From positions 372,001-436,000 of the forward strand of contig NZ_JASKYM010000001.1 in assembly GCF_030131845.1 (NCBI RefSeq): a DNA stretch of 64,000 bases, in the 5' to 3' direction. Origin of the DNA: Romboutsia sedimentorum. Lineage in GTDB: Bacteria; Bacillota; Clostridia; Peptostreptococcales; Peptostreptococcaceae. Below the pieces are notes generated by a model. The model did no database searches. It saw nothing but the letters and a program-made list of their open reading frames with translations, and was not told where the DNA came from. Positions within the stretch are counted from its first letter, which is position 1. Every line of letters begins with the position of its first letter. Both the position numbers and the translations under genes were made by a program. Shown piece after piece: positions 7,326 to 16,673 of the stretch.

Positions 7326-7943
7326 TTATTTTTTACTTCTATAAAAAATTCCAACTATTATCATTAATGCTCCTGCAATTAATAAATATTTCTTATCTGA
7401 AATATCGCCTTTCATCATTGAAAACAAATAAAACTTTCCTAAATATTTTTTCCCTGATCCGTAGCATAAAATATAATATAACATAGGAACCATATATCCT
7501 ACCGCTATATTATCAACTATAGAATATGACAAGATACCTAATCCTCCAAGAAAAATACACGTTGACATAGTTCCATAAAAATATGGTAAAAAATCAAATA
7601 TGCAGTTCCCACTCTTAAGATAAGCTAAAAATCCTAACACTATAATTACTAAAAACATTATTGCTTGTGCAATTCTTATTAAATAATTTATAGCTATAGA
7701 TTCTTTTTTAGATTTTATCAAATATTTTATATCCTCATCTTCTTCTGGCATAAATATTGGAACTAATACTATTATCCCTAATAAGGATATATACACATCT
7801 AATATCTTAGCAGTATTTACACTATCTAAATTTTTCACACCCATAATTAATGGTGTTACTAAACACAAACAAATTCCAACTATCATATGAGGAAATAAAT
7901 TAAACTTTAAATTTACTTTAGCTATTTTTAAATATCGTTCCAT
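7326..7943 (-). CDS. ABC-2 type permease subunit (distal)
   Basis: 205 residues with six hydrophobic segments, a polar start and a charged loop (PEEDEDIKYLIKSKKESI). It is the last gene of the regulator-kinase-ATPase-permease-permease operon and overlaps the previous permease by 26 bp, so translation is probably coupled. It likely forms the exporter membrane part together with the 405-residue permease. A fragment of a second copy is at 4593-4787. Confidence 0.75.
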   Translation of the reverse strand: MERYLKIAKVNLKFNLFPHMIVGICLCLVTPLIMGVKNLDSVNTAKILDVYISLLGIIVLVPIFMPEEDEDIKYLIKSKKESIAINYLIRIAQAIMFLVIIVLGFLAYLKSGNCIFDFLPYFYGTMSTCIFLGGLGILSYSIVDNIAVGYMVPMLYYILCYGSGKKYLGKFYLFSMMKGDISDKKYLLIAGALMIIVGIFYRSKK

Positions 7944-9135
7944 TTAAATTTAATTTCCCCTTTCTTTTTCTATCATACACAAATATAGTTATAACTATTA
8001 ATACTACTGCAAATATAGTATATAAAGCTCTATTTATGACAAGTTCATTAAAAACTTCTTTATATATACCATAATCCCCGAAAGAATTAAATCTAGGAAT
8101 TAATTTCATACCTACATTCCCAACTAAATTAACACCACTACTTAACATAGTTAAAAACCACCATATTGCTTGAACTAAAATTGCAATTGGTCCACTTGTC
8201 AGTTCTGTTAAGAAAAATCCCATTGAAACTGTAACTAATACAGTCGGCATAAGCCATCCAAATATAGCTTTTATAAAAGCAAAATAGTCTGCACTTATTC
8301 CGTTACTACTTGCACAGTAAATTGATTGTAGAGTTGGCGTAATACTAATTAAAATTAAAGGAATTATTATCATAGCTATAATTGCTAAATATCTTGATAA
8401 TATAATTGTAGCTGATGAACACTGCTTAGAAAAAATCACTTGCTGTGCCTTTGCTCTCTTATCTTTTGATACTCTAGTTACTGCTAAAAATACTGGAAGT
8501 ATAGCTAATACAATTCCCATATAATCACTAAATATTCTTGCACAAGCTCTTGATATCTTATCATTATTTATAATACTTTCATAATCTTTAAGCGCCTCAT
8601 CATAAGTCATCTCAACGCTTGCATTTAGATATAAATGTTTAGGATTAAAATAAAAACTTGATCCACCTAAAATATTATCTATTTCACCTATGTATTTTGA
8701 AAATTCTTCAAACGTAATATTATCTTTAACCTTTATAAACTCAACTTCTGGAACATACTTAGTATTAGTATGGTAACTTTTAAATTTCTTTATTAGTTGA
8801 GCTTCTTTTATACCTGTTATATCTTCTAAAATTTTATAAACTTTAGATATTTCATCATCATTAAGTTTTACTTCTTTATAAAATGTTAAAGGATATGTTA
8901 TGTATGAATTTGAACTAAATTCATATGCTAGTCTATCAACAGTAGACTGCATTATTATATTTTTATCATCACTATATTTAGACCCATAACTTTCCTGATT
9001 AGGCATAGGTTTTGGTATCCCTCCAAAGCTTCCCATTTGAGTAACAAAGAACATAATTATACAAGCTAAGAATATATAATAAGTGATACTTTTTAGTGTT
9101 TCCTTACACTCTTTCAAAAATAAAGTCTTAAACAT
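7918..9135 (-). CDS. ABC-2 type permease subunit
   Basis: 405 residues. One N-terminal helix (SITYYIFLACIIMFFVTQMG), a ~170-residue extracytoplasmic domain, then a cluster of membrane helices starting with MGIVLAILPVFLAVTRVSKD and ending before the basic tail KRKGKLNLNG. This one-plus-five helix layout with a large external loop is typical of ABC-2 exporters. Its start overlaps the end of the ATPase gene by one base. Confidence 0.8.
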   Translation of the reverse strand: MFKTLFLKECKETLKSITYYIFLACIIMFFVTQMGSFGGIPKPMPNQESYGSKYSDDKNIIMQSTVDRLAYEFSSNSYITYPLTFYKEVKLNDDEISKVYKILEDITGIKEAQLIKKFKSYHTNTKYVPEVEFIKVKDNITFEEFSKYIGEIDNILGGSSFYFNPKHLYLNASVEMTYDEALKDYESIINNDKISRACARIFSDYMGIVLAILPVFLAVTRVSKDKRAKAQQVIFSKQCSSATIILSRYLAIIAMIIIPLILISITPTLQSIYCASSNGISADYFAFIKAIFGWLMPTVLVTVSMGFFLTELTSGPIAILVQAIWWFLTMLSSGVNLVGNVGMKLIPRFNSFGDYGIYKEVFNELVINRALYTIFAVVLIVITIFVYDRKRKGKLNLNGTIFKNS

Positions 9136-10019
9136 TATCTCATCCCCCCACTTGTATTCATAAGATACATATATGCATCTTCAACATTTGGAAGTGTTTC
9201 TTCTGCTCCCTCAAACAAATCAGATTTATTCTTAGCAATAAATCTTACATTAGCATCTGTAGACATCATAAGCACATTAGTCACTATATATTTTTTCTTG
9301 ACATCTTCAATTTCAGCTCTTGAAATTTTCGCTTCATATATATTGCCATTAGCTTTATCTAAAAGATCTATAACACTACCTTTAAATATTATTTTACCCT
9401 CATCCATTACTGCAATATTTTCACAAGTAGATTCTATATCTCCAACTATATGAGTTGATAATATAACTATTCTATCTTCTGCTATTTCAGAAAGTAGATT
9501 ACGAAAACGAACTCTTTCTTCTGGGTCTAATCCAGCTGTAGGCTCATCTACTATTAGTACCTTAGGATTATGAAGTATAGCTTGTGCAATCCCAAGTCTT
9601 CTTCTCATCCCCCCTGACATGGCTTTTACCTTAGTTTTCATATTGTTATTTAAATTAACTTTAGACAACATCTGTGGTATTCTTTCTTTTCTAGATTTTT
9701 TATCTAAGCCTGATAGCACCCCTAAATAGTCCATAGCTTCATAAGCTGACATATTGCTATACATTGAAAAGTCTTGCGGTAAGTATCCTATCATTTCCCT
9801 TATCTTGCTACCTTCATTTACGCTTATTCCACATACAGTAATGTTGCCTGAGCTTAAAGAAAGTAGCGTTGCTATTGATTTCATTAATGTAGTTTTTCCT
9901 GCCCCATTTCTTCCGAGTAAACCAAACATTCCTTTTTCTATCTCTAAATTGATATTATTTAATGCTTGTTTTTTACCGTAAAATTTACTTACATCTTTTA
10001 AAATAATTTTTGTCTCCAT
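9135..10019 (-). CDS. ABC transporter ATP-binding protein
   Basis: 294 residues. Walker A GRNGAGKTT near residue 36, Q-loop region GYLPQDFSMY, signature MSGGMRRRLGIAQAI, Walker B VLIVDEPTAGLDPEERV and the switch His in LSTHIVGDIE are all present. It powers the two permeases that follow. Directly upstream are the kinase and response regulator genes on the same strand, as in peptide-sensing and detoxification modules. Substrate unknown. Confidence 0.93.
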   Translation of the reverse strand: METKIILKDVSKFYGKKQALNNINLEIEKGMFGLLGRNGAGKTTLMKSIATLLSLSSGNITVCGISVNEGSKIREMIGYLPQDFSMYSNMSAYEAMDYLGVLSGLDKKSRKERIPQMLSKVNLNNNMKTKVKAMSGGMRRRLGIAQAILHNPKVLIVDEPTAGLDPEERVRFRNLLSEIAEDRIVILSTHIVGDIESTCENIAVMDEGKIIFKGSVIDLLDKANGNIYEAKISRAEIEDVKKKYIVTNVLMMSTDANVRFIAKNKSDLFEGAEETLPNVEDAYMYLMNTSGGMR

Positions 10020-10073
10020 AACTTTCTCCCATCCTTTATTTTCTAATACAAGTAAATTTTAACTAATAATTAT

Positions 10074-11252
10074 CTATTTTTTATCTACAAAAAAACTTGC
10101 ACATATAATAGCCCCACCATTTGTGCTATTATTTAAGGATAGTTTTCCTCCATGTTTTTCACATAATGACTTACATATTGTAAGCCCTATACCAAAGTGA
10201 CCATCTATACCAGCCCTACTGCTATAATAAGGATTTGATGCAAAATATAATTCCTTCTTTGAAAAACCTTTCCCGTTATCTCTTATATAAATATATAAAA
10301 CATCATTTTCCCATTCTGAAATAATATCAATCTTATCTTTTGTAAATGATAAAGCATTAGACAATAAATTATCTACAACTTGCAAAATAATACTTTCATC
10401 AAAATATCCTTTGTCCTTTTTTAATTTGTTGTATATATTAATTTCAATATCCTTACTTTGGGTAATTCCATCTATATTTTCTTTTATATTTTTTTCTAAT
10501 AAATTAAATTCTGTAAGCTTTTGATTTACTTCTATCTCTCCTATATCTTGAATATCTTTCATAGTTTCTGAAAAGTTTTTTAATCTTGTTAATTGAGACT
10601 GTATTAATGTAAGATTTTCTAATAATTTTTCTTCTGTTATTTTGCCTTGTGGATAATACTTAAGTAAGATCTCTGTATATCCCTGGATAACAGTAAGAGG
10701 CGTTCTAATATCATGGGCAAAAGCTGAATTTAATTGTCTTTGTCCCTCCATGATGCTCCACATATTTTCATTATTAACAATAAGCTGTATTCTCATTTTA
10801 TCAAAAGCTTCACATATTTCACCTAGCTCATCTCCACTATTGTAAGCACATGAGAAACTCAAATCATTACGGCTTATCTTCTTAGCCTCTTCTTTTAAAA
10901 TATCTATAGGAACTTTAATTTTGTTTTTATAAAACATATTAGAAGTAATTATTATCGCAATTATAGAATAAATAACTATCGAATACTCTTTAATAATGCT
11001 TGATCCATATAAAATAACTTTATCTATTAGTTCTAACTTAACAAGTGACTCAATGTTTGTGTAACTTTTTATATCAAGTGAATATTTTGCATATACGAGT
11101 TCTTTCCACCCATCGCAAAAAACTGTGGTTGATATATATAAAACTATTACAGCTATAATAGCTATACATATGTATAAGCTCATGGTTTTTCTTAATGACT
11201 GTGCCTTTATTTTCTCTTTTAATTTTAATAACTGCTCATCTATCCAATCCAT
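10074..11252 (-). CDS. Sensor histidine kinase
   Basis: 392 residues. Two membrane helices (about residues 25-45 and 90-108) flank a short extracellular loop. A HAMP-like linker and a HisKA box FAHDIRTPLTVIQGY follow, then a HATPase domain with DNLLSNALSF (N box), DNGKGFSKKE (G1) and HFGIGLTICKSL (G2). The 5' end overlaps the response regulator gene by 13 bp. It presumably controls the ABC exporter downstream. Confidence 0.92.
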   Translation of the reverse strand: MDWIDEQLLKLKEKIKAQSLRKTMSLYICIAIIAVIVLYISTTVFCDGWKELVYAKYSLDIKSYTNIESLVKLELIDKVILYGSSIIKEYSIVIYSIIAIIITSNMFYKNKIKVPIDILKEEAKKISRNDLSFSCAYNSGDELGEICEAFDKMRIQLIVNNENMWSIMEGQRQLNSAFAHDIRTPLTVIQGYTEILLKYYPQGKITEEKLLENLTLIQSQLTRLKNFSETMKDIQDIGEIEVNQKLTEFNLLEKNIKENIDGITQSKDIEINIYNKLKKDKGYFDESIILQVVDNLLSNALSFTKDKIDIISEWENDVLYIYIRDNGKGFSKKELYFASNPYYSSRAGIDGHFGIGLTICKSLCEKHGGKLSLNNSTNGGAIICASFFVDKK

Positions 11253-11914
11253 TTATATCCGACTCCCCAAACTGTTTCTATAATTTTATCATCAGCATGC
11301 TTAGTAATCTTCGTGCGTATCCTTCTTATATGTTCAGTAATAATACTGCTATCTCCATCTTTATCAAAGCCCCAAAGTTTTTCATAAATATTTTCCTTAG
11401 AAAAAATTTGTCCACTATTCATACTCAAAATTTCTAAAATATCAAATTCTGTCTTAGTAAAGTTTATTTCATTATCTCTACAGAAAGCTTTTCTATCAGA
11501 ATAATTAATAACTATTTCTTTTGTAAATTTCACTTTTTCTTTTGTAAATCTACGTTCTTCACGCCTTAAATGAGCTTTAACTCTAGCATTTAATTCATCT
11601 ATACTAAATGGTTTTAGAATATAATCATCTCCACCTACCATAAACCCTTTTACTCTATCACTTTCTTCAACTTTTGCTGTTAAAAATAAAATTGGGCAAC
11701 TAACAAAATTTCTTATTTTAGTGCATAATTCTATCCCATCCATTTCGGGCATATTCACATCTAGTAATATAATATCTGGATTTACATCTACCTTCTTTAA
11801 AGCGTCTTTCCCATCATAAGCTGTATAAACTAAAAAATCTTCAAGTTCAAAAAAATCCTTCAAAAGTGATACAATACTAACTTCATCATCTATAACAAGT
11901 ATTTTATATTTCAT
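11240..11914 (-). CDS. OmpR-family response regulator
   Basis: 224 residues: receiver domain with the acidic pair DD at 9-10, phospho-acceptor Asp52 (IILLDVNMPEMDG), the TAK lysine, and a C-terminal winged helix (LSMNSGQIFSKENIYEKLWG and the ITEHIRRIRTKI recognition helix). First gene of the five-gene operon 7326-11914. Confidence 0.95.
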   Translation of the reverse strand: MKYKILVIDDEVSIVSLLKDFFELEDFLVYTAYDGKDALKKVDVNPDIILLDVNMPEMDGIELCTKIRNFVSCPILFLTAKVEESDRVKGFMVGGDDYILKPFSIDELNARVKAHLRREERRFTKEKVKFTKEIVINYSDRKAFCRDNEINFTKTEFDILEILSMNSGQIFSKENIYEKLWGFDKDGDSSIITEHIRRIRTKITKHADDKIIETVWGVGYKWIG

Positions 11915-11962
11915 TTACTATACCCCTAATCAATATTATTTTTATATAATAATTAAAAATCA

Positions 11963-11997
11963 AAATTTTAACATATATAGTAAATTTTAACATATAT
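11963..11997 (-). promoter_or_regulatory. Direct repeat upstream of the two-component operon
   Basis: AAATTTTAACATATAT occurs twice with starts 19 bp apart, just upstream of the response regulator gene. OmpR-type regulators usually bind direct repeats, so this may be an autoregulatory site. Confidence 0.45.
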
Positions 11998-12060
11998 TTC
12001 TCTATAATTTCACTATTGCTCTACATATCATAAATATGTTCTTAATAAGCGCATAAAAAT

Positions 12061-12103
12061 AACTCTACCTTAGTTGTTGTACTATATACACTAAGATAGA
12101 GCT
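12061..12103. terminator. Terminator downstream of cutC
   Basis: AACTCTACCTTAGT pairs with ACTAAGATAGAGCT, with two wobble-compatible mismatches, and lies just past the cutC stop. Confidence 0.75.
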
Positions 12104-12108
12104 ATAAT

Positions 12109-12783
12109 TTATTTATTTATTATTTTTACTAATTCTTTAAGTTTATCTTCATCAACTTCCCCAAAAGGATTGTTATCAACTCTTATCGCTGTTCCAAAAT
12201 GGAAATCTGTAGCATTAGTTGTATCTTTAACTTCTTCTATATTATTAAATCCAAGGCCTCCACCTAAAAGAATGTTTATATGCTCAGATTTATTAATCAT
12301 CTCTTTAATAATTTTCGAATTATCTTTTATCTTTCCTTTTCCACCTGCTGTTAATATGTTTGTTATACTTTTGTATTTGTTAAGTATATTTAAACTATCT
12401 AAAACATTAGTTTCATCTATTGCTTTATGAAAAGTTACATCTAGCCCCATGCATTTATCTAAAAGTCTTTTCAAACTTTTTTCATCTATGTTGTTGTTAA
12501 TATCAAGGCTTCCAAATACAACACCATTAGCTCCAAGGCTTTTAACTATTTCTATATCTTTTTCCATTATAGCTATATCTTCTTCACTATAAACAAAGCT
12601 TTTTGCATGATGTCTTATCATAACGTTTACAGGTATGTTAACACTTTTAACCACGCTCTCTATAAGTCCAAAACTTGGTGTAAGTCCACCTTCAGTTAAT
12701 GCACTTACAAGTTCTATTCTATCTGCCCCACATCTTTGTATAGCTTTTGCATCTTCTACGCTCATTCCTATTATCTCTATCAT
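12109..12783 (-). CDS. cutC: CutC-family protein
   Basis: 224-residue TIM-barrel protein of the CutC family, annotated as copper homeostasis although its biochemical role is unsettled. Diagnostic blocks are RCGADRIELVSALTEGGLTPS near residue 18, VMIRHHAKSFVYSEED, GVVFGSLD, the FHKAID turn and the LLGGGLGFNN strand. Length is normal for the bacterial family. Monocistronic, with a terminator after it. Confidence 0.93.
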   Translation of the reverse strand: MIEIIGMSVEDAKAIQRCGADRIELVSALTEGGLTPSFGLIESVVKSVNIPVNVMIRHHAKSFVYSEEDIAIMEKDIEIVKSLGANGVVFGSLDINNNIDEKSLKRLLDKCMGLDVTFHKAIDETNVLDSLNILNKYKSITNILTAGGKGKIKDNSKIIKEMINKSEHINILLGGGLGFNNIEEVKDTTNATDFHFGTAIRVDNNPFGEVDEDKLKELVKIINK

Positions 12784-12836
12784 GTCTGCTCCTTAGTTTT
12801 ATGTATATTTATTGTTAGCATATGTATTTTGACTAA

Positions 12837-13187
12837 TTAATATTGTTGATTATTTACACCTCTACATTTATTAAACTTATGTAGATGAATTTCAGTTAAA
12901 ACTATAGGTCCACATAAAATCAGTATTCTTGCTATGGTATAAACTAAATTTGGAAGTTTAAAATCTATTAAATTCGTTAATACAATGAAACTTATAGAAA
13001 ATATTAAAGACATTTTACAAGCCTTATAAATATAGAGATTTGCTTCTTCCCAAGTTTCTTTATCTTTCATTGCACAACCAATTTTATAACCTGCGTGTAT
13101 ATTTGGATATTGTTTATAATCATCATGTAAATACTTACAAATTGAACCCACAAAATACATAAATACCCCTAAAAAAATCGTTAACAT
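12837..13187 (-). CDS. SdpI-like membrane protein
   Basis: 116 residues with three hydrophobic segments. The loop between the first two contains GYKIGCAMKDKETWEEAN, matching the GYRT...S.KN.ETW..AN signature of the SdpI family, whose Bacillus member protects against the SdpC toxin. A GGGGGG ribosome site lies ~10 bases before the ATG. No toxin gene is adjacent. Function inferred from the family only. Confidence 0.65.
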   Translation of the reverse strand: MLTIFLGVFMYFVGSICKYLHDDYKQYPNIHAGYKIGCAMKDKETWEEANLYIYKACKMSLIFSISFIVLTNLIDFKLPNLVYTIARILILCGPIVLTEIHLHKFNKCRGVNNQQY

Positions 13188-13387
13188 TTACAATTTGCCC
13201 CCCTATAATTAGATTGATAATATATAAAATTTCAAACTAATTTATAACAATTGCATACTTTTGAATATATTATATATCTGATTGGATTATATTGCAAATA
13301 CTAAACAGAAACACAAAAATACTCAACTAATTTGTAGGTATTAATCTTTAGCCAATAAAAAATGACCTATAAATAGGTCTCTTCTAA

Positions 13388-13439
13388 AATCAAAACTGTA
13401 TATAAAAAATTTATTTTAATTTCATATACAGTTTTGATT
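13388..13439. terminator. Terminator after the PadR operon
   Basis: AATCAAAACTGTATAT and ATATACAGTTTTGATT form a perfect 15-16-bp stem just past the stop of the minus-strand gene at 13445. A smaller hairpin GACCTATAAATAGGTC at 13364-13379 lies next to it. Confidence 0.85.
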
Positions 13440-13444
13440 GTATA

Positions 13445-14200
13445 CTAAGCTTGTTTGTATATTAAATGTTTTTTAAATTTAATTTTAAATCTTACTAATA
13501 AAACTATATAAACTACCAAAGAAATTATTCCTACATATGAAATACCATTAAAAACACTACTAACTCTTAATACAGGGCTATAATCTAATTTAACTTCATA
13601 ACGTCCCCATTTACCATCTTTATTTGGAACCCCTATGTTATCCCCTCTCATAGCTAAAGATTCAGTTTTATTTGAATTATCACTATAAGTATAAACAGGT
13701 TTTTTATCAGGATCTGGAATAATCTCAAAATATCTTACATACTTAAATTCTTTATCTTTTAATACTTTTTCAATTTGATTTTTATATGTTTCTGGCTTAT
13801 TTATGTTTTTGTCATGTTCAATCATAGCAACTTCTGAACCTAGCCTAACTGGTATATACTCTATTTTTTTAATTAATCTATGACCATAAACCATAGTTGC
13901 AAGACCTAATATTAGTGATACAACAAAAATATTTCTAAAAATATTTATAAATCTTCTATTTAATTTTTCATTGTCCTTTTTACTTTCATTAAGAGCCTTA
14001 TGTAAATCCTTTAACATATCAGTTCCATCATCAAACTGATTTATAGCTTCAATTTGAGCTTCTTCCTCTGAATACCCATTAGCAATAAATTCATGAACTG
14101 ATGTTTCTAAATGCCCCCTTAGTTCTTCTTTTAATTCTTTAACTTCCTTACTTTTATCATTTGTATATAACGAATTTAAATATTCATCAATTTTTTTCAT
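13445..14200 (-). CDS. Permease-prefix-domain membrane protein
   Basis: 251 residues. The first ~75 form a helical permease prefix domain (ELKEELRGHLETSVHEF and EEAQIEAINQFDDG, then MLKDLHKAL), followed by a membrane helix (FVVSLILGLATMVYG), an extracytoplasmic domain and a second membrane helix. Such proteins typically sit next to PadR regulators, as here, where the gene starts 3 bp after the PadR stop. A frameshifted paralogue is at 57090-57543. Confidence 0.8.
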   Translation of the reverse strand: MKKIDEYLNSLYTNDKSKEVKELKEELRGHLETSVHEFIANGYSEEEAQIEAINQFDDGTDMLKDLHKALNESKKDNEKLNRRFINIFRNIFVVSLILGLATMVYGHRLIKKIEYIPVRLGSEVAMIEHDKNINKPETYKNQIEKVLKDKEFKYVRYFEIIPDPDKKPVYTYSDNSNKTESLAMRGDNIGVPNKDGKWGRYEVKLDYSPVLRVSSVFNGISYVGIISLVVYIVLLVRFKIKFKKHLIYKQA

Positions 14201-14203
14201 AGT

Positions 14204-14533
14204 TTATCGTCTCCCCTCTAAAAATTGGTTCATTATGTTTTGTACAAAGTCCCATTCTTTAATCTTTATACCTAAATCTGTTTTTCCTTCATCTGTTATA
14301 TTGTAGTACTTTCGTCTACTGCCTGCGCCTTGCTCGTCACCCCAATAAGATTTTATTGACCCCTTAGATTCAAGTCTTTTAAGCGATACATACATTGTTC
14401 CATCTTTTAAATTAAATGTTGTTTTATCCCTAACTATTTTTGCTATTTCATATCCATATGAATCTTTTTCATCTAAAATAGATAAAATCAAAGTATCTAT
14501 ATGCCCTTTTAAAACTTCTTTGTTTAATTCCAT
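14204..14533 (-). CDS. PadR-family transcriptional regulator
   Basis: 109 residues, a minimal PadR: winged helix with ILSILDEKDSYGYEIAKIV, GTMYVSLKRLESKGSI and the wing SRRKYYNITDEGK, then a short C-terminal helix for dimerisation. First gene of a two-gene operon. Two matching operator-like palindromes lie in its promoter. Confidence 0.93.
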   Translation of the reverse strand: MELNKEVLKGHIDTLILSILDEKDSYGYEIAKIVRDKTTFNLKDGTMYVSLKRLESKGSIKSYWGDEQGAGSRRKYYNITDEGKTDLGIKIKEWDFVQNIMNQFLEGRR

Positions 14534-14556
14534 AGTATCACCTCCCTTTTTCGATA

Positions 14557-14620
14557 TACCTCATTATGCGAGGTAGTTATGTTTATATATTAATCTATAA
14601 TACCTCGTAATGCAAGTGTA
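14557..14620 (-). promoter_or_regulatory. PadR promoter with two operators
   Basis: On the minus strand TTGCAT (14610-14615), a 17-bp spacer and TAATAT (14587-14592) make a promoter. TACCTCATTATGCGAGGTA at 14557-14575 is a palindrome with six-base arms, and TACCTCGTAATGCAAGTGTA at 14601-14620 is a second, weaker copy overlapping the -35. The arrangement fits autorepression. Confidence 0.7.
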
Positions 14621-14717
14621 GTTTTTAAATATTAGATTTAAAAACAAAATTAGTGGCATAATTAATATATTGCACCCATCAAGTTTACTTAGTTGTAATT
14701 CCCTTGTAATTAAAAAA

Positions 14718-14736
14718 GTAGGAGCTGTGCTCCTAC
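14718..14736 (-). terminator. Terminator of the phosphotransferase gene
   Basis: GTAGGAGC-TGT-GCTCCTAC, an 8-bp perfect stem followed on the minus strand by a run of T. Confidence 0.85.
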
Positions 14737-14802
14737 CCTTGTAATTTGCAATATATTAACATTGTTTAGTTAATCTTATTTAGAAATTGCTTTTAACTAT
14801 TA

Positions 14803-15726
14803 TTATATATATTTGTTGCTATTTAATTTATACCATTTAGGTATGACAGTATTGAAGTTATCATAATCATCAAAAGCATTAAGACAACGTCTCTTCATTC
14901 CATCTACATCATTTTGTCCGAATTCTTCAGCCCATACTATTGAATTTAGTGAGGTATATGCTACATATATAGCAAGAATGTTCCAAAACTCTATCGATGG
15001 ATTACCATTAAAATAACCATGAATTTTGCCTATTGAAAATGGAATACTAACTTCAATATCAAAGCTTTGTATTCTCTGAAACTCCTCATATCTATCTCCA
15101 TATCCACATCTATTAAAATCAATTACACCTATCTTATTTAAAGGGGTTAAAACTAAGTTGCCTACATGATAATCACCATGTTTATATACTGGAGATAATA
15201 AATTAATTTTTTCAATATTATTCTTAACGAAATCTATAGCTAACTGGTCTTCTTCTACACGATTTATACTATTTTCATATCTCTCAAGATTCGTTAACAT
15301 TTTACTTTTTTTATTTTCAACTATAAAATCATGTGGATTTTCTAATTTTATCGAATGGATTTCATCAAGTATTTTTCCAGACTGTAAGCCAAGTGCATAT
15401 TGTTCTTGAACTGTAAAATTTCTAAGTACGTCATTAAGAGAAGAACCTTCTACCCATGTCAAAAGCATATAAATATTATTTTCATTATTGCAAATACCAA
15501 TTTCTATCGCTTGTGACATTGAAAAGTTTAATTTATTATATTTTTTTATAAACTCAAATTCTTTCTTTTTATTATAAAACTCAGCAACATCACTAATACG
15601 TAGTAGTAACTTGTTTCCATAATAATCTTCTATGTAAAATTTTGAATCTGCTGACCATCCCTTATTTATTTTTTCTATTACTCTCCAATTTATAAAATTA
15701 GGAATATCATATAATTCTTTGTACAT
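14803..15726 (-). CDS. Aminoglycoside phosphotransferase-family kinase
   Basis: About 307 residues of the APH/choline kinase fold. Visible are the N-lobe (FYIEDYYGNKLLLRISDV), the Brenner motif VYKHGDYHVGNLVL with catalytic His-x-Asp, and the metal-binding IGVIDFNRCGYGDRYEE. The family phosphorylates aminoglycosides, macrolides or small metabolites. This sequence cannot be assigned a drug. The second ATG (15726) has the better spacing from AAGGGG than the one six bases upstream. Single-gene unit. Confidence 0.85.
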   Translation of the reverse strand: MYKELYDIPNFINWRVIEKINKGWSADSKFYIEDYYGNKLLLRISDVAEFYNKKKEFEFIKKYNKLNFSMSQAIEIGICNNENNIYMLLTWVEGSSLNDVLRNFTVQEQYALGLQSGKILDEIHSIKLENPHDFIVENKKSKMLTNLERYENSINRVEEDQLAIDFVKNNIEKINLLSPVYKHGDYHVGNLVLTPLNKIGVIDFNRCGYGDRYEEFQRIQSFDIEVSIPFSIGKIHGYFNGNPSIEFWNILAIYVAYTSLNSIVWAEEFGQNDVDGMKRRCLNAFDDYDNFNTVIPKWYKLNSNKYI

Positions 15727-15894
15727 ATACATCGCCCCTTCATACAGATAATTGATTGTTTTAATAGTTGCTATTTATCTACATGATAACAAAAACAATA
15801 TTATTTCACATTGTCTAACAATTGCAACCTTTCCTATATTACAACATTAAATCAATACTTGATAGGAGCAAAATTCTCCTACTTTTTAATCAAA

Positions 15895-16530
15895 TTATTT
15901 TCTACCAACATACTCAAATCCATCATGATAATGGTCACCAATCTTGTCATTTTCATCTAAAAACATAGCAGATTTAAAGGCAATCGTTGTTAAGTCTTCA
16001 AAATAGTTTAACACTTCTTCTTTAGTGAAATAATGTCTATATTGAGATTCACTAAAGCATAATGAATATTGTTCTTCACAAGCTTTGTCTAAATTTTTAA
16101 TATAAAAATCATCAAGTATAGAGAATGCTCCAAAATAAACAATGCCTTTTGGTTTTAGCCCTTTTTTTATTTTTTCAATAATCATATCTATCTCACTTTT
16201 TTTGAAGAAGTTTAATACCCATGAAACTATTATTAGTGAATATTCATTTTCTTTTATTTCAAAATCCCTAATATCTGCTACAGTTCCATCTACATCCAAC
16301 TGTAATCCTTTTGATTTTTCAGGATAGTTCTTAATATTTTCATCAACTATATCTACACCTTCCACATCATATCCAATTGATGAGAGAAATAATGAATTTC
16401 TTCCTGTCCCTACTCCTAAATCTAACACTTTACCTTTGTCAATTAAATCAATATATTCAATAAGCAAATGCTCTGGTTCATCTCCATAACTGCCTTTTAA
16501 ATATTCATATAAATCAATCCAATTATTCAT
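15895..16530 (-). CDS. Class I SAM-dependent methyltransferase
   Basis: About 211 residues. SAM-binding motif I VLDLGVGTGRNSLFL, motif II acidic end VEGVDIVDEN, motif IV-like YSLIIVSWVLNFF, and a C-terminal barrel half. Start placed at the second methionine because GGGGTGG precedes it at normal spacing. Substrate unknown. The gene flanks the large RNA element. Confidence 0.85.
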   Translation of the reverse strand: MNNWIDLYEYLKGSYGDEPEHLLIEYIDLIDKGKVLDLGVGTGRNSLFLSSIGYDVEGVDIVDENIKNYPEKSKGLQLDVDGTVADIRDFEIKENEYSLIIVSWVLNFFKKSEIDMIIEKIKKGLKPKGIVYFGAFSILDDFYIKNLDKACEEQYSLCFSESQYRHYFTKEEVLNYFEDLTTIAFKSAMFLDENDKIGDHYHDGFEYVGRK

Positions 16531-16660
16531 AATATTCCACCCCATATTGTATTTTATATTAAATTCTGTTTTTAATTTAATACTCCTTTATAAATATAAA
16601 AATATTATACTATCCCTGTGACTAAAATATACTTGTATATATTAATAAAATATTACATAC

Positions 16661-16666
16661 TATATT
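16661..16666 (+). promoter_or_regulatory. -10 box for the structured RNA
   Basis: TATATT preceded by TAC lies 7-8 bases before the first paired base of the RNA at 16674, exactly where a -10 would set that start site. I see no convincing -35. Confidence 0.5.
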
Positions 16667-16673
16667 ATGTCAT

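Noticed and set aside
7127-7486. 119-codon plus-strand protein
   Set aside because: First half is the tail of the dead ABC ATPase, second half reads through the terminator and antisense of the permease gene.
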